Notes: a model not told the origin generated them from the sequence alone. A stretch of 64,000 bases of DNA from Bedellia somnulentella (GCA_963576735.1 OY755173.1:8774873-8838872), one strand, 5' to 3'. Numbered from the stretch's first letter, positions 1-11,154 are shown. Made by a program: numbers and translations.

Positions 1-1787
1 CACAAGATAGCTGCCTCTGTTGATAAACCTGATCTGAAACCAAATTGGTTATCATGTAGTTTAAGATGTTGATCTAATTGAACACTTAGTAAGCTGTCAA
101 ATACTTTTGCAATAATGGTAGCCAGTGAGATTGGTCTATAATTCGACTTGTCACTTGTGTCACCCGTTTTACTCTTCACGATTGGAACCACTACAGTTTT
201 CATCATGTCGGCCGGTAAGTAAGAGTGACCAATACATAGCGTATAAAACATCGCCAACACGCGAGGTAAGTGAGGGCCTGCATTTCTAAGGTGTTCAATG
301 CTTAGACCGTCGTGGCCCGGAGACTTACCGCGGGACATAGCATTTAAAGCTTTTCTAATATCTTTAGCTGTAAATCTAGTACTAGCCTCCAGACCACTAG
401 ACCCAATATCGCACACCGATAGCGATGGTCCCAATGGTGATTTTACGGTAAAGTGAGCTTTGAAAATGTCAGCTATCCCCTTACTCTCACTGACACCTTC
501 GACACTCACAGGGAGGCTCGGTTTGCTATTTAGCTTTTTGGTTGATTTCCAAAAACTTCTAAAATCTAGGTTCAAATGTTCAGGTGTTATTTTGTCCATT
601 TTAAGCTGTTCACTGTGGTTCTGACACCATTTTAATCGTGACTTAAAAATCTTACGGCTTTCTTGCATTCCATCATAAAAACGGCCGTTTTTCGGTTTCC
701 CATACAGCACCCAAATTTGAAATTTAGACCTAGCCTCCATGTGAGCCTCCCTAACATGCCTGTTCCAACCCGGTACCGGTTTTTTCCTTACAAATTTTCT
801 AGCATTTAATTTATTACTATCCGCCGCAGCCTTACTAAGAGAACTAACAATTTCAAAATATAATTGATCAATAACATGTCTATGGTTAAATTTATTACAC
901 GTAATGTCAGCACAATTTAAAAATTCATTCGGAAAATCTAATAATCTCAATTTATCATGGCACAATTTAGTATAATTATTAATTTCGTCATAATTTCTTT
1001 CTCCCCACAAAACTTTACTAAATACATTATTTTTACTATATTCTAATACAGGCTTAATGTTATCTAAGTTACATTCTATAATTAACGGAAAGTGGTCCGA
1101 CCAACGCACGTCGTAATTGGGATAAATGTCACAAATTGAATTTGCGGCTGCTTTTGTAACTACACAGTGGTCTAGCCAGCTTGTAGACCCGGTTGCCTCA
1201 CTTATAAAAGTAAATGTATTCGAGTTTAGACCTAAAGCCTCAATGTCCGCACATATCCAGTCTTGTTCTAAACAAAATTTGGTTAATTCATCAAAAAATG
1301 TTTTACTCGGATTAGCATTAAAGTCACCTAATATATACACTGAATTTGCATTGTTACTGTCTATAATAGCACTCACCAGGCTAAGACAATCCGTAAACTC
1401 CGCTAAGTTATCTTTTTTATCCGTAGGCATGTATACACTGAACACTATGAGCGACCTTTGACCTATTGAAATGCTTATAGCACACACGCGCGGATTGTTA
1501 CACTGCACTATAGACACATTTGGAAAAACACTCTTATTCCACAGCAGCGCGACCCCGCCGTGGGGCCGTCCGCGCAGCATGCCCGCCTCCGTGTCCACCG
1601 CTGACACACCCGTGTAGCCGAAACGCTGGTCGACCTCGCTCAGAAAGTCAATCTCATCAGGCAGCAGCCATAATTCTTGCAGGGCAATTATGTCCGTCGA
1701 CCGGCATAGATCTCTTAAATAATCAATGGAGCGCTTCGCACCCTTACAATTGAAGCTGACTAAACGGTGTGATGTTTTATTAGTCAT
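1..1787 (-). CDS. LINE-A ORF2: endonuclease and reverse transcriptase (partial, runs off left edge)
   Basis: I translated the minus strand from the ATG at 1787-1785 and found no stop in 595 codons to the window edge. Residues near the start read LVSFNCKG, then ALQELW, YILGDFNANP and SDHFPL. These are the signature blocks of an exonuclease-endonuclease-phosphatase (APE) domain, including the catalytic GDFNA and SDH. About 300 residues later a linker leads into a reverse transcriptase N-part with SPGHDGLS, NYRPISLATIIAKVFD and NQFGFRSGLST. The YADD box would lie beyond the edge. The start overlaps the ORF1 stop in the string ATGACTAA, which suggests translation by termination-reinitiation. It is a retrotransposon protein, not a host gene. 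Confidence 0.88.
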   Translation of the reverse strand, partial: MTNKTSHRLVSFNCKGAKRSIDYLRDLCRSTDIIALQELWLLPDEIDFLSEVDQRFGYTGVSAVDTEAGMLRGRPHGGVALLWNKSVFPNVSIVQCNNPRVCAISISIGQRSLIVFSVYMPTDKKDNLAEFTDCLSLVSAIIDSNNANSVYILGDFNANPSKTFFDELTKFCLEQDWICADIEALGLNSNTFTFISEATGSTSWLDHCVVTKAAANSICDIYPNYDVRWSDHFPLIIECNLDNIKPVLEYSKNNVFSKVLWGERNYDEINNYTKLCHDKLRLLDFPNEFLNCADITCNKFNHRHVIDQLYFEIVSSLSKAAADSNKLNARKFVRKKPVPGWNRHVREAHMEARSKFQIWVLYGKPKNGRFYDGMQESRKIFKSRLKWCQNHSEQLKMDKITPEHLNLDFRSFWKSTKKLNSKPSLPVSVEGVSESKGIADIFKAHFTVKSPLGPSLSVCDIGSSGLEASTRFTAKDIRKALNAMSRGKSPGHDGLSIEHLRNAGPHLPRVLAMFYTLCIGHSYLPADMMKTVVVPIVKSKTGDTSDKSNYRPISLATIIAKVFDSLLSVQLDQHLKLHDNQFGFRSGLSTEAAIL

Positions 1788-3057
1788 TATTATATTTAGT
1801 AAGGCCGACCACAGCGCTGCCATCGTTTACCTTTCTCCCTGGCTTGAAATGTACAAAACGGCGAAAAATAATTCCCTGCGGCCACAGTTTGTCATCTAAA
1901 AATAACGGCAATTTGGTTTCTGACACAAAGAATTTGTAGGCATTGTGGTCTTTCTCTCGTCGAAAAGTAATTTTCTCCAAAAATATTCTTTCATTTGTTT
2001 TCTTATAAATGTACTCACTTATATCTTTTACTGTGGTATCTTTATGTACTTTAGTAATAAAAATTGGTACTTTTATTTCGGCCGCCTTAAAGTTACCCTC
2101 CGCGTCCCGCGACGAACCAGCCGTGCCGGAGTAACGATAATTCATTCTCGGTTTTTTACGTTGAACCATTTTCCATTCACCCTCAGCTTTCGCAGTCCCA
2201 GCAAATGATATTTTGGGTCCACAATCATTTACCGATTTGTTTATTTTTGCATTCGCGCTCGCCGTTGTTGATAAGTCGCACAGCTGATTCTCTGCTATCG
2301 GCTCTCGTAGCAAACCGGTCCTGTCCCCCTCCCGCTCCTCGACCTCCGCATTTGTCTTCGGCCTGTCGAAGTCGCGTTTGGCGCATTCGATATTTTTTGT
2401 TGGCGATTTATGTGGGTAGGTGTGAGAAGATTTCGCACAGTTTTCGTTATTCGAATTTAATTCACTGCTATTAATATTACTACAGATTGTCGTATCAATG
2501 TGCGACAACCCCATAGGGCCACTATCCAAACAAGCCGCACCTCTTATTGTATTTATACGCATGTTTCGATATTTGAACGGTGTTGACTGGTTACACGCAG
2601 AAACGGCCGGTGCCCTTTGAGCTGCAAGTCTAAGCTGGTCAAGCTGTTCTAACGTCACATACTTCGATTTAATATCCTTAACTTCTGACTGGAGGATGAG
2701 TAGGTCCTTTAACAGTTTAGTCACATCCAGGTGGTCAAAGGTCACCGGTGGAAGTTTCTCAAGTTCGCGTGCGACAAACACTGGCATAACTTCGGGATCA
2801 GTACTTTTAAACAGGGAAATAATATCTTCGACGTCACGATTTTCCTTCCCCTGTCTTTTTCGCAATATCTTCCTCTTTTCGGTTGGCAGCGATTCAAAAA
2901 GTAACGACTTAGATCGCGTGATTTCGTCACTTTTAAAACTCGACACACATATTCTGGTTAAACTTTCTTCGTCTATTATAGAGATTTTGTTTTGCACATA
3001 CGCTAACAACTCATCTATAACAATATTGCACGTATTACATTTGACCGTTTTCGCCAT
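1780..3057 (-). CDS. LINE-A ORF1: nucleic-acid-binding (gag-like) protein
   Basis: This frame of 425 residues starts MAKTVKCNTCNIVID. The same frame continues 87 codons further upstream to 3318, but that part crosses into the opposite-strand LINE-B reverse transcriptase, so the ATG at 3057 is the sensible start. Visible parts are a Cys-containing N-terminus, a charged leucine-rich segment (KLLKDLLILQSEVKDIKSKY) likely to form a coiled coil, a polar Ser/Asn-rich middle, and a basic C-terminal domain beginning PIFITKVHKDTTVKDI. The C-terminal domain resembles the RNA-binding end of ORF1 in other insect LINEs. The stop codon overlaps the ORF2 start by 8 bases. No CCHC zinc knuckles are obvious. 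Confidence 0.75.
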   Translation of the reverse strand: MAKTVKCNTCNIVIDELLAYVQNKISIIDEESLTRICVSSFKSDEITRSKSLLFESLPTEKRKILRKRQGKENRDVEDIISLFKSTDPEVMPVFVARELEKLPPVTFDHLDVTKLLKDLLILQSEVKDIKSKYVTLEQLDQLRLAAQRAPAVSACNQSTPFKYRNMRINTIRGAACLDSGPMGLSHIDTTICSNINSSELNSNNENCAKSSHTYPHKSPTKNIECAKRDFDRPKTNAEVEEREGDRTGLLREPIAENQLCDLSTTASANAKINKSVNDCGPKISFAGTAKAEGEWKMVQRKKPRMNYRYSGTAGSSRDAEGNFKAAEIKVPIFITKVHKDTTVKDISEYIYKKTNERIFLEKITFRREKDHNAYKFFVSETKLPLFLDDKLWPQGIIFRRFVHFKPGRKVNDGSAVVGLTKYNND

Positions 3058-3164
3058 ATTATTATGAGTAATTGCCGCTTTCGCGCTCGAGTATGAGCCC
3101 GCGTCCGACCTTAAGACAAGCTCGCGAGAAACTCTGACATAATTAAAAATTAAAAATTTTAAAA

Positions 3165-5040
3165 CCAATAACCTTAAAAAAACCGAAGACATAACAGGAA
3201 TGTCAGTTTCCGTCATAAACAGAATAATAAATATAATCGCTCCCCATTTAACGATACTTTTTAATAAATGTATAGATATAGGAGAATTTCCAGACTGTAT
3301 GAAGTTAAGTAGGCTCATCCCACTACATAAATCAGGAGATAGTCAGGACTTTACCAACTATAGGCCTATTTCTATTTTACCAGTTCTCAGTAAGGTTGTC
3401 GAGAAAATCATGTCCAACCAAATGCTTATATATTTCAATAAAAATAATATATTCCATGACAAGCAATATGGTTTTACTAAAGGTAGGTCTACTGTAGATG
3501 TAGGAGTGTCACTAATGAAACATATTTTTAATTCATGGGAAAACTCCCGGGATGCGTTAGGTATATTTTGTGACCTCACAAAAGCTTTTGATTGTGTAAA
3601 AAGGAAATAGCGTTGACTAAACTTAAATATTACGGTTTTGACGAGCAAGCACTGAAATTAATGGCATCATATCTTGATAAAAGAACTTTAAAGGTAGATA
3701 TTAATGGAACCACGTCGAAAGGATCGGAAATACAGATGGGCGTTCCTCAAGGTTCTATACTTGGCCCATTACTGTTTCTGATTTATATTAATGATTTACC
3801 ATTTATGGTACAAAAGTATTCTGAGATAGTTATGTTTGCAGATGACACATCTTTAATATTTAATGTAGCGAGATCCTCTACATCTCTTGACGACGTAAAT
3901 AAAGCTATCTCACTGGTATTGCATTGGTTTACTGTAAATAACCTGGTTCTGAATGCCAAAAAAACTAAATGTATTAAATTTACTTTACCGAATGTTAGGC
4001 AAGTTGACGCCAATATTGTTATTGACAGTGAAAAAGTAGAATTAGTGAAAGAGACAAAATTCCTAGGGATAATAATCGATTCTAAGTTGCAATGGGGACC
4101 CCATATACTAACACTTTCTAAAAGGCTGAGCTCAGCAGCGTATGCCGTGCGTAAGATTAGAGAAATAGCAGACATAGAAACAGCTCGCATTGTTTATTTC
4201 AGTTATTTTCATAGTATTATGTCGTACGGTACTTTATTATGGGGTAAAGCGGCTGATGTTCATAAAGTTTTTGTCTTACAAAAGCGAGCTATCCGATCTA
4301 TTTACATGTTAAGGTCGAGGTATTCGTTGCGCGAAAAATTTAAAGATATTGGCATTTTAACTGTCCCTTGCCAATACATATTTGAGAATTAGATGTATGC
4401 CAAAAAGAATATAGGCCAATTTAGTAAAGTTAGTGATAGGCATACTGTTAACACTCGGAATAAGGAGAAACTTAACGTACCGAAGTGGAGACTTAATAAA
4501 GTAAGTAACTCCTTTATGGGACTATCCCTGAAAATGTTCAATAAACTCCCTTCTGACATATTGGAATTGCCTGTGGCATCTTTTAAAAAAACAATTAAAG
4601 CCATGCTTTTAAAGAAATCTTACTACAGTGTTCAAGATTTTTTAAACGACAAGGACCCAACGCGCACATGACCATGTCCATAAAGCTATAAATCTTCCCT
4701 CGTTATTCCTAGGAATAATTGTTTGGTGAGGATTTTTCTTCTCACGTTATGTGATTGGTTTTTGTGATGGACAATTTATTTTAATTATGTCAAACTAGCG
4801 TTTGGTTTGGTCGCATAGAAAATCTTTTGTAAAGTAAAAACATGTTTATAAACTGAAATTGTACAAACCATATTTTGAAAAATGAAAAAATGTGAATGTA
4901 AAGAGTTTCTTTGTTGCTTCTGCTCTTTACGAACACCTTCCGAAGCAACGAATTAACGATTAATTTAAAACTTTGACGTTCAAAAAATGTTAGTATTTAA
5001 CTTTATTTTGAAAAATAAACTTTTTGACTTTTGACTTTTA
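3165..5040 (+). mobile_element. LINE-B, 5'-truncated non-LTR retrotransposon
   Basis: This is a plus-strand LINE that begins inside its reverse transcriptase domain and ends in a 3' UTR of about 370 bases with a short TTTTGAC-type repeat tail near 5020-5040. The same 3' UTR reappears in reverse orientation at about 27915-28085, which confirms the family's 3' end. The left limit at about 3165 is approximate and is set by the LINE-A leader. Confidence 0.8.
3173..4671 (+). pseudogene. LINE-B reverse transcriptase, broken by one frameshift and one stop
   Basis: The domain reads RLIPLHKSGD, NYRPISILPVLSKVVEK and KQYGFTKGRST, then GIFCDLTKAFDCVK up to about 3600. There an extra base in an A-rich run shifts the frame. 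The second frame carries GVPQGSILGPLLFLIYINDL and the FADDTSL catalytic box (about 3838-3858), then the thumb and connection region up to a TAG at 4390-4392. After the TAG the same frame continues MYAKKNIGQFSKV to the true stop at 4669-4671. The catalytic aspartates are intact, but the two lesions should prevent a full product. Confidence 0.85.
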
Positions 5041-6185
5041 TATCTTCAGTGGTCAGTAACTGCTTCTATCGTCTCAAAGTTCTTTATAATATACGCCATT
5101 ACTTACCTGAGTGTGGATTTGCGTTTTCACCTTTGTGAATCGCTGATATTATCGAGATTAAATTATTGTGACGTGGTCTATGAAGGTTGCATACTGGGTC
5201 GTACAAGAAAACTGATACAGCGAGTACAAAACGCATGTGCTCGTTATTGCTTTCGAATCCCTTCCCGATCCCACGTCACTCCGTACTTGCACGATGCAAA
5301 ACTCCTAAACATGCAAGCGCGAAGACGAATAAATCTCGCCACTTTGATGTTCGATGTAGTAAGGCTAGAAACACCGGCTTATTTGTACAAAAAACTGCAA
5401 TGGTCTAATATTGGCTATCAGTTCAAAGTCAGGGCGATCTTGCCAATACATCGGACAGCCGTATTTCCTGGTTCTTTTAGATTTGCAGCGTCCACGTGCT
5501 GGAACGACCTCCCACCACAAATTCGGGATGTAGTTGGCAGGAACACTTTTAGGCGTAAACTAAGGCAGTTCCTGCTGGCTTATCAATCAGTAACCTTTTG
5601 TATTAAATATATATATGTGTATTATACTTATTATCATTATTTACAAAAAACATATTTGTATTATACTTAAATATTGTGTAGCAGTAGTATAGAGTCCTTG
5701 ACTTTGAATACGTCTTTACGTTGAAGCTAAGTTTCCCACACTTTAATTTTATATTATTTTGTATAATTGATATATAAATCCATTATAGATATGTATGTAG
5801 TAATATTTAAATAGGTATTTAGTTTATATCTTCATTACAGGTATATGTAATAAAATAAGTAACGACATTATTTTTATTGCTTTTTTTATATTCTACCGTT
5901 CGTGATTCTTGAGATGACTCAGATATCACTCTATAGTGGTGCTGGCTGAAAATCAGTTCTGTGAGTCGAAAGCTCACAGAAAATGCTGAGACAGTACCGA
6001 TTCGCTGTTGCAGTGGCGCAAGAAGTACTGATACTCTATATCTTATACTGTCGCGTTTCAGTGTTGAACATGTGTATTTTATGTTGTATTCTTACATGTG
6101 TTTTTTTGTGTGTTGTATTTGTAAAATAATTGTTTTTCTTGTGCCTACAACGGCGAATAAACGCATTTTATTTCTTTCTTTTCTT
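5041..6185 (+). mobile_element. LINE-C, 3' end only
   Basis: A third LINE family follows directly on the tail of LINE-B. It keeps the C-terminal part of ORF2 and a 3' UTR of about 500 bases that ends near the AATAAA-like string and T-rich run at 6155-6185. LINE-B ends exactly where LINE-C coding sequence begins. The nested reading is that LINE-B inserted into LINE-C, or that both were joined by a later rearrangement. Confidence 0.65.
5060..5670 (+). pseudogene. LINE-C ORF2 C-terminus
   Basis: The frame reads HLCESLILSRLNYCDVVY, then RVQNACARYCFRIP, and ends in FPGSFRFAASTCWNDLPPQI. This is the typical end of jockey/CR1-group ORF2 proteins after the reverse transcriptase. The peptide matching the preceding IRHYLPE block is in another frame just upstream of 5110, so a frameshift lies there. 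No methionine start belongs to it; it is a fragment of a longer protein. Confidence 0.75.
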
Positions 6186-6329
6186 TCTATTAAAAATTGC
6201 GGAATTCTGAGGTTCATGTTGGTTGGTTGGTTGTTGTATTTGTATACTTAAAAGTATACAAATACACTTCAAATTTTAAATTATATCAATGCTTAAAATA
6301 GTTACCAATATGAAAGGAAAAAATGTAAA

Positions 6330-6485
6330 GTGAATGTTTTTGTTCATGAAAACCTCATGTGGGGATTATCACTAATAAATAAAGGATAAACAAAGGAAAG
6401 AAAAATTTCGACACCACCACCGTATACCCGGAGGTCGCAGGTTCGATACCCGCGGTGGTAATTTTTCTTTCCTTTATTTATTAGT
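6330..6485. repeat. S4 palindromic repeat with tRNA-like part, truncated
   Basis: It starts with the S4 end (GAATGTTTTTGTTCATG...), contains a tRNA T-arm-like stretch (AGGTTCGATACCC) and returns to the inverted end (TTTCTTTCCTTTATTTATTAGT). The A-box half is missing. The best-preserved relative is at 51180-51570. Confidence 0.65.
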
Positions 6486-6708
6486 CAAAAATGTAGTGGC
6501 TTTTTTTATACTTGACTAAGATTTTTTTTTCTTTGTATTAACTTAATATCTGGTTCTGGCTCTCGTTCTAGGACAAGAGTATACTTAACATCGATCGTTC
6601 AATAGATTATAGGTTTTATTGCGAGGTAATAAATTGCATTGTTATGTACTATTTTTTGTAAGTGTGTTCTCCTGTTTAGTTAGTACCTCTATGCCAGGAC
6701 CATATTCA

Positions 6709-6906
6709 TTTGAATGTTTTTGTTCTTGAAAACCTCATGTGAGGACTATTACTAATAAATAAAGGGAAGAAAAATTTCGACACCGGCGGGAATAAACACT
6801 ACTTAAAAGTGTAAAGAAACAAAGGATAGAAGAATTTCGCACTGGAAGCCATTGACACTGTAGCTCAATTTGCGGAGCGACGGGGGCGTATACCCGAGGT
6901 GACGGA
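6709..6906. repeat. S4 palindromic repeat, internally deleted
   Basis: The S4 left end runs to GACACCGGCGGGAAT, then jumps to the internal AACACTACTTAAAAGTGT segment. It ends in the tRNA-like CACTGTAGCTCAATTTGCGGAGC followed by CCCGAGGTGACGG. The right inverted end is absent. Confidence 0.6.
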
Positions 6907-6907
6907 T

Positions 6908-7862
6908 ACATTTCAAAATGTCAAAATCTGAATAAACGTTGCGTGCGAGCGAGAAAAAATATATATGTGAATATGGAAGTACTATTTAAACAGGAATGCG
7001 CACTGGCGTCATAAAGTGTCCTGAACAAGGATGACTAACTAGTTAACTGTGTCTCATTTTAAGTAGGGTGACCATCTGTTAGTGTTTTAATAAGAGTTCC
7101 TCTAAAGGTTACAAAAACACTAACATTTGCATACATACATTTTCTTAATTAATAGATTATAAAAGAAAGGTAGCCAGTGCTTGATTATTAAAATTTCCTC
7201 AGCCACTTTTTGAAGTTGAGTAAAGAAAAGATGGTAAGTAAAGGACGGCGTATTATAAGGATGATAAAGTATCTAGTAAATAACTTTCGTGTGTTCGTTT
7301 TGAGTTCTTATCGTTTTACTAAGGAAATCTCTGACAAACAGAGCAAAATATATCAGCAAAATATTGTAAAAACTATTTTTGAAAAAGGATGCCGTGTAGT
7401 GTCGGCGTAACTTGGCATAAATATTTTTCTACCCGCGCATCGTAAAAAGCAACTTAGGCTTTTGGTTTAGAGCTTTGGAAATTATTTACTAGATACTTTA
7501 TCATCCTGTAAATACCACTATTATTTACTTACCATTTTTCTCTACTCAACTTCAAAAAGTGGCTAAATAAGTTTTAACTCTCAAGCAATGGCTACCCCGT
7601 CTTTTATAATATACTAATTAAGAATATGTATGAATGTAAATATAAGTTATTTTGTAACCTTTAGGGAAACTCTTGTTAAAACACCAATAGATGGTCACCC
7701 TACTTAAAACGAGACACAGTTAACTAGTTAGCCATCCTTGTTCAGGACACTTTTATCACGCCAGTGCGCATTCCTGTTTAAATAGTACTTCCATGATATT
7801 CACATATATTTTGTTTTCTCGCGCGCACGCAACGTTTATTCAGATTTTGAAATTTTGAAATT
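6908..7862. repeat. Long foldback element with arms of about 340 bases
   Basis: The left arm starts at 6908 (TTTCAAAATGTCAAAATC) and its reverse complement begins at 7862. Long matched blocks pair, including those around CGTTGCGTGCGAGCGAG, AACAGGAATGCGCACTGGCG, CTAACTAGTTAACTGTGTC and AGTAGGGTGACCATCT. The arms differ by scattered substitutions and small indels. The inner arms and the loop (about 7250-7500) include S2-like sequence, with a GTAGTGTCGGCGTAAC remnant near 7395. The 66-codon frame at 7210-7410 lies in the loop and resembles nothing I recognise. Confidence 0.8.
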
Positions 7863-8076
7863 TAAGAACAATATACAGATCCACAATCTTTTCTTGGCCG
7901 GTGGCGACTATGGTACTACTGTCGCCATTTTGAAATTTCGGCCTGTCATTGTCAGTTAGTTCTTAACTAAATAAAAATTATAGGGTGACCTACGTATATA
8001 ATAAATTATCACTTTCATAAATATTTTTTGTAGTGGAAACTTTTTTTAAAGACAATTATTTTTATGATGTATCTTT

Positions 8077-9841
8077 AGTAAACACGAGAGTGAGTGTAAT
8101 AATAGATGAACAGGGTGAATTGGCGACGGATGAAAGTAGCATGAAACGGGTATGGAAGAATTATTTTGAGGGACTGTTTGAGAAAGAGGATGCATCCATT
8201 TCTTCGCCAATCGACAGTAATGTTGATTGGAACGGGGAGATGGGTGAATTTAGTGACAGCGAGATTAGTATGGAAGAAATAATGAAAGCAATGAAAAGTA
8301 TGAAATTAGGGAAGGCGGCAGGGTATGATAGGGTTACTAGCGAAATGCTGAGGGCTGGTAAAGGGTTGGTGGCTTCTTGGTTGTACTTCCTTTTCCAAAA
8401 ATGCTGGTCGAGTGGCAAAGTTCCACGAGACTGGTGCAAGGCGGTGATTGTGCCTCTGTATAAAGGAAAGGGGTCACACCAAGAGACTCAAAACTACCGC
8501 GGCATCAGCTTACTCAGCATTGTTGGTAAATTGTATGCTAAGGTACTGATTGAAAGAGTGATGAATGAAACTGATGAGAAAATATGGGATGTGCAAGCGG
8601 GATTTAGGAAAGGAATGGGATGTATGGATCAAATCTTCTCTTTAAGGAGCATCACCGAAAAGTTCTTAGCTAAGAACCAAAAGGTGTATTGCTCCTTCAT
8701 TGATTTAGAGAAGGCGTATGATAGGGTGGTAAGAAAGTGTTTATGGGAGGTGTTATCCAAGTTCGGTTTGGGGAGTCAACTTATACGTGCATTAGTATAA
8801 CTCTATGAGGATTCTAGTGCATGTGTAAGAGTAAACGGGGAAAACACTGACTGGTTCGGAATCTCTAGGGGTGTCCGACAGGGATGTGTAGCTTCTCCGT
8901 GGCTCTTCAATTTGTTCATGGATGACTGTTTGACAGAGTTGCGTGAAAGTGATTATGGACTAAGAATGAGTGGATTCATCATTAAATGCCTCTTGTATGC
9001 TGACGATCAAGTGCTACTTGCATCGTCGGCAGAAGAGTTGCAAGAGATGATGAATATTGCATGTGAGTCTTTTGTAAGAAAGGGAATGAGGGTGAATGTG
9101 GATAAGACCAAAACGATGGTTTTTGAGAGACAGGAAGATGTGACAGAATGCGTGATTGCGATTGATGGTAAGGATGTGGAACAGGTGAAGGAGTTTGTAT
9201 ATCTGGGAAGTTTGTTTACAAGGGATGGAAAATGTGATGAAGACATTGAAAGAAGAGTGAAAAAGGGTAATGCGGTAAATGAAGCAATGAATAGCCTAAT
9301 GATCAGTCAATCGGTCTCTGAAAAGGCCCGAATGGCTGTGCATGATACTGTTCTTGTTCCTAAGCTTATGTATGGAAGCGAATGTTGGGTGTGGCAGAAG
9401 AAGCATGAGAGCAGAGTGAATGCAGTAGAGATGAAAAATTTGTAATGTTAGATTATGTGACCGAGTGAGAAATAGTGTTATTCGTGAAAAGTGTGGTTTG
9501 AAAGATGATATTGTAAGAAAGATAGAAAAAGGAATGTTGAGATGATTTGGGCACATAGAGAGGATGGATGATAGAAAATTGGTAAAAGGGATCTATAGAG
9601 CTAGTGTGGATGGTTTTGTTAGTAGAGGACGACCACGGAGAACACACTTGGATCAAATTGAGAGTGTGCTCAAAAAGGCTGGCGGCGTCCGAAGTATGAA
9701 GAATAAAAGAGCATGTATGAAAAGATTGATGGATGTAAACGAAGCTAGAGAGGTTTGTCAGGATCGTGCGAAGTGGCGATCAATAGTCTCTGCCTACCCC
9801 AATGGGAACTAATGGCGTGAGTATATGTATGTATGTATGTA
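8077..9841 (+). mobile_element. LINE-D, 5'-truncated, RTE-like, with target duplication
   Basis: It is flanked by TGATGTATCTTT (8065-8076) and TGACGTATCTTT (9842-9853), a 12-base target duplication with one difference. The uninterrupted site is present in E2 around 13150. It ends in CGTGAGTATATGTATGTATG repeats. The endonuclease part is missing because of 5' truncation. The same family's 3' end occurs at 34050-34300 and, as tail fragments, near 46720-46760 and 58470-58540. Confidence 0.88.
8079..9812 (+). pseudogene. LINE-D reverse transcriptase, inactivated
   Basis: Reverse transcriptase blocks read GKAAGYDRVTSEML, VIVPLYKGKG, NYRGISLLSIVGKLYAKVL, AGFRKGMG and FIDLEKAYD. An in-frame TAA follows at 8798-8800. 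The same frame then gives RGVRQGCVASPWLFNLFMDD and LLYADDQVLL (catalytic YADD). A second break lies at about 9440, where stops and a shift separate VEMKNL from RVRNSVIREKCGL. The end reads RGRPRRTHLDQIESVLKKAG. The first 15 codons of the open frame from 8033 are E1 sequence, not LINE. Confidence 0.85.
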
Positions 9842-10142
9842 TGACGTATCTTTGCTTATTAATAAACGCTTTTATTTCCAGTATTCAATATAAAAACTTA
9901 TGAAAATTATTATTTATTTTGTTAAATTTTATCTAAGTAGGATAATACCGTCAGAAAAGTTGTGCGCGCATGACTATAGCGGTGTGGGTTACGGGAAGTG
10001 GGGGAATGCTCCCGAATAAGATTTCACTTCGTATACACTGATGCGTGGGTTCTAATCCTAATGCGGGGATGTACCAATGTGTCATTTCTTAAGTCATAAC
10101 ATAACTGTCTGACATATATATAAAAATACAAGGCAAATACGA

Positions 10143-10330
10143 CGTGATAGCTTAATGGTTACAACACCGGCTAACGTGCAAGCGACTAGTGTTCAAATCC
10201 CGGATCGGGCCTACACCAATTTGTCTTTTCGAAAGACATATGTATGGTTAATTTATCACGGTTGTTAACTGTGAGGGAAAACATTGTGAGGAAACCACAG
10301 ACAATATAGCTGTAATGGCGGAATTTTCAG
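10143..10330 (+). mobile_element. S1 SINE in E1
   Basis: The tRNA-like head carries an A box (GATAGCTTAATGGTTA) and a B box (GTGTTCAAATCCC), followed by the S1 body (TTTGTCTTTTCGAAAGACAT). It is absent from the matching place in E2, so it came after the two elements separated. A further S1-like piece (GAGGAAACCCACATGGCTGAG) lies near 10470. Confidence 0.7.
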
Positions 10331-10905
10331 ATGGGATCGGATAGGTGGCGGCGCCGGCGCTGTTCTGTTGGATTGTGCGTCTAACTTCACACATTGCCAA
10401 CTTCAGGCCATAGTATCACTTGGAAATTAAAGATGGCAGCGGAGAAAAAAATTCTTAGAAGAGAGACACCCGTGGAGGAAACCCACATGGCTGAGTTGAC
10501 GGCTGACGCAGCAAAATGACGATATCTCATATTTAGAATGATTTTTTCTTTGCCACCTTTTTAGGGGATCTATGTGTGAATATGAAATGTAAAAGACAGT
10601 ACACGACAAGGTAAGCCTCTGATTTACAGGATTAAAAAACGATTTTAAGTAGTTACCCACTTATTAACTCTGAGTGTCACAAATTACAAATCCTTGAGTA
10701 AAAAATAATGAAACAGTTTGCAGAGAAGTACAATTGGCAGTGTTATCGCTAAAAGCGATCTCTTCCAGACAACATTTGGGAGGTAAGATCAGCAAATTTA
10801 GGATACACAGTCATTCGGGTAGACAAACCAAACAAGGGCAAAAATAAATAAATATAATTAGCTTACATTAAAACGAACTTGTTTACTTACAATAATAGCT
10901 TATTA

Positions 10906-11154
10906 CATACATACATACATATACTCACGGCTGTAAATCCCTAGAAGTGGTAGCCAGAGCTAAGGAACTAGAAACTCCTCAGCCACTTTTGGAAAGTTGA
11001 GTGGGGTAAAGATGGTAAAATAAAGGTTATTGGTGATGGGTCTCCAACCGCATCGCCCAAAATTCTCTTAAAAGCCCCAATACCGTTAGTCGCCTCTTAC
11101 GTACACCCACCGGCAGAAATGGGGTAGTGTTATTCTAAGCCGACACTACACAGC
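10906..11154 (-). mobile_element. S2 SINE in E1
   Basis: In reverse it runs from GCTGTGTAGTGTCGGCTTAG to the TATG-repeat tail. The same insertion is in E2 (13858-14125) with flanks containing TAGTTATTA on both sides, so it predates the E1/E2 split. Confidence 0.8.

Larger units (their letters stand above)
1..3165 (-). mobile_element. LINE-A, non-LTR retrotransposon, 3' end beyond the window
   Basis: On the minus strand this element shows, in order, a short 5' leader (about 3165-3058), ORF1 (3057-1780) and ORF2 (from 1787, still open at base 1). The APE-type endonuclease followed by reverse transcriptase marks it as a jockey/CR1-group LINE. The clade assignment is inferred from motif style only. 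Both frames are free of stops over every base visible, so the copy looks young. Its 5' end meets the truncated 5' end of LINE-B head to head at about 3165. LINE-A may therefore have landed inside LINE-B, whose missing part would lie to the left of the window. Confidence 0.85.

Noticed and set aside
1126..3067. Plus-strand frames at 1126, 1520, 1945, 2205 and 2696
   Set aside because: All are antisense to LINE-A ORF1 or ORF2.
3058..3318. The longer 512-codon start of LINE-A ORF1
   Set aside because: The extra 87 codons run into the opposite-strand LINE-B reverse transcriptase and cannot belong to the element.
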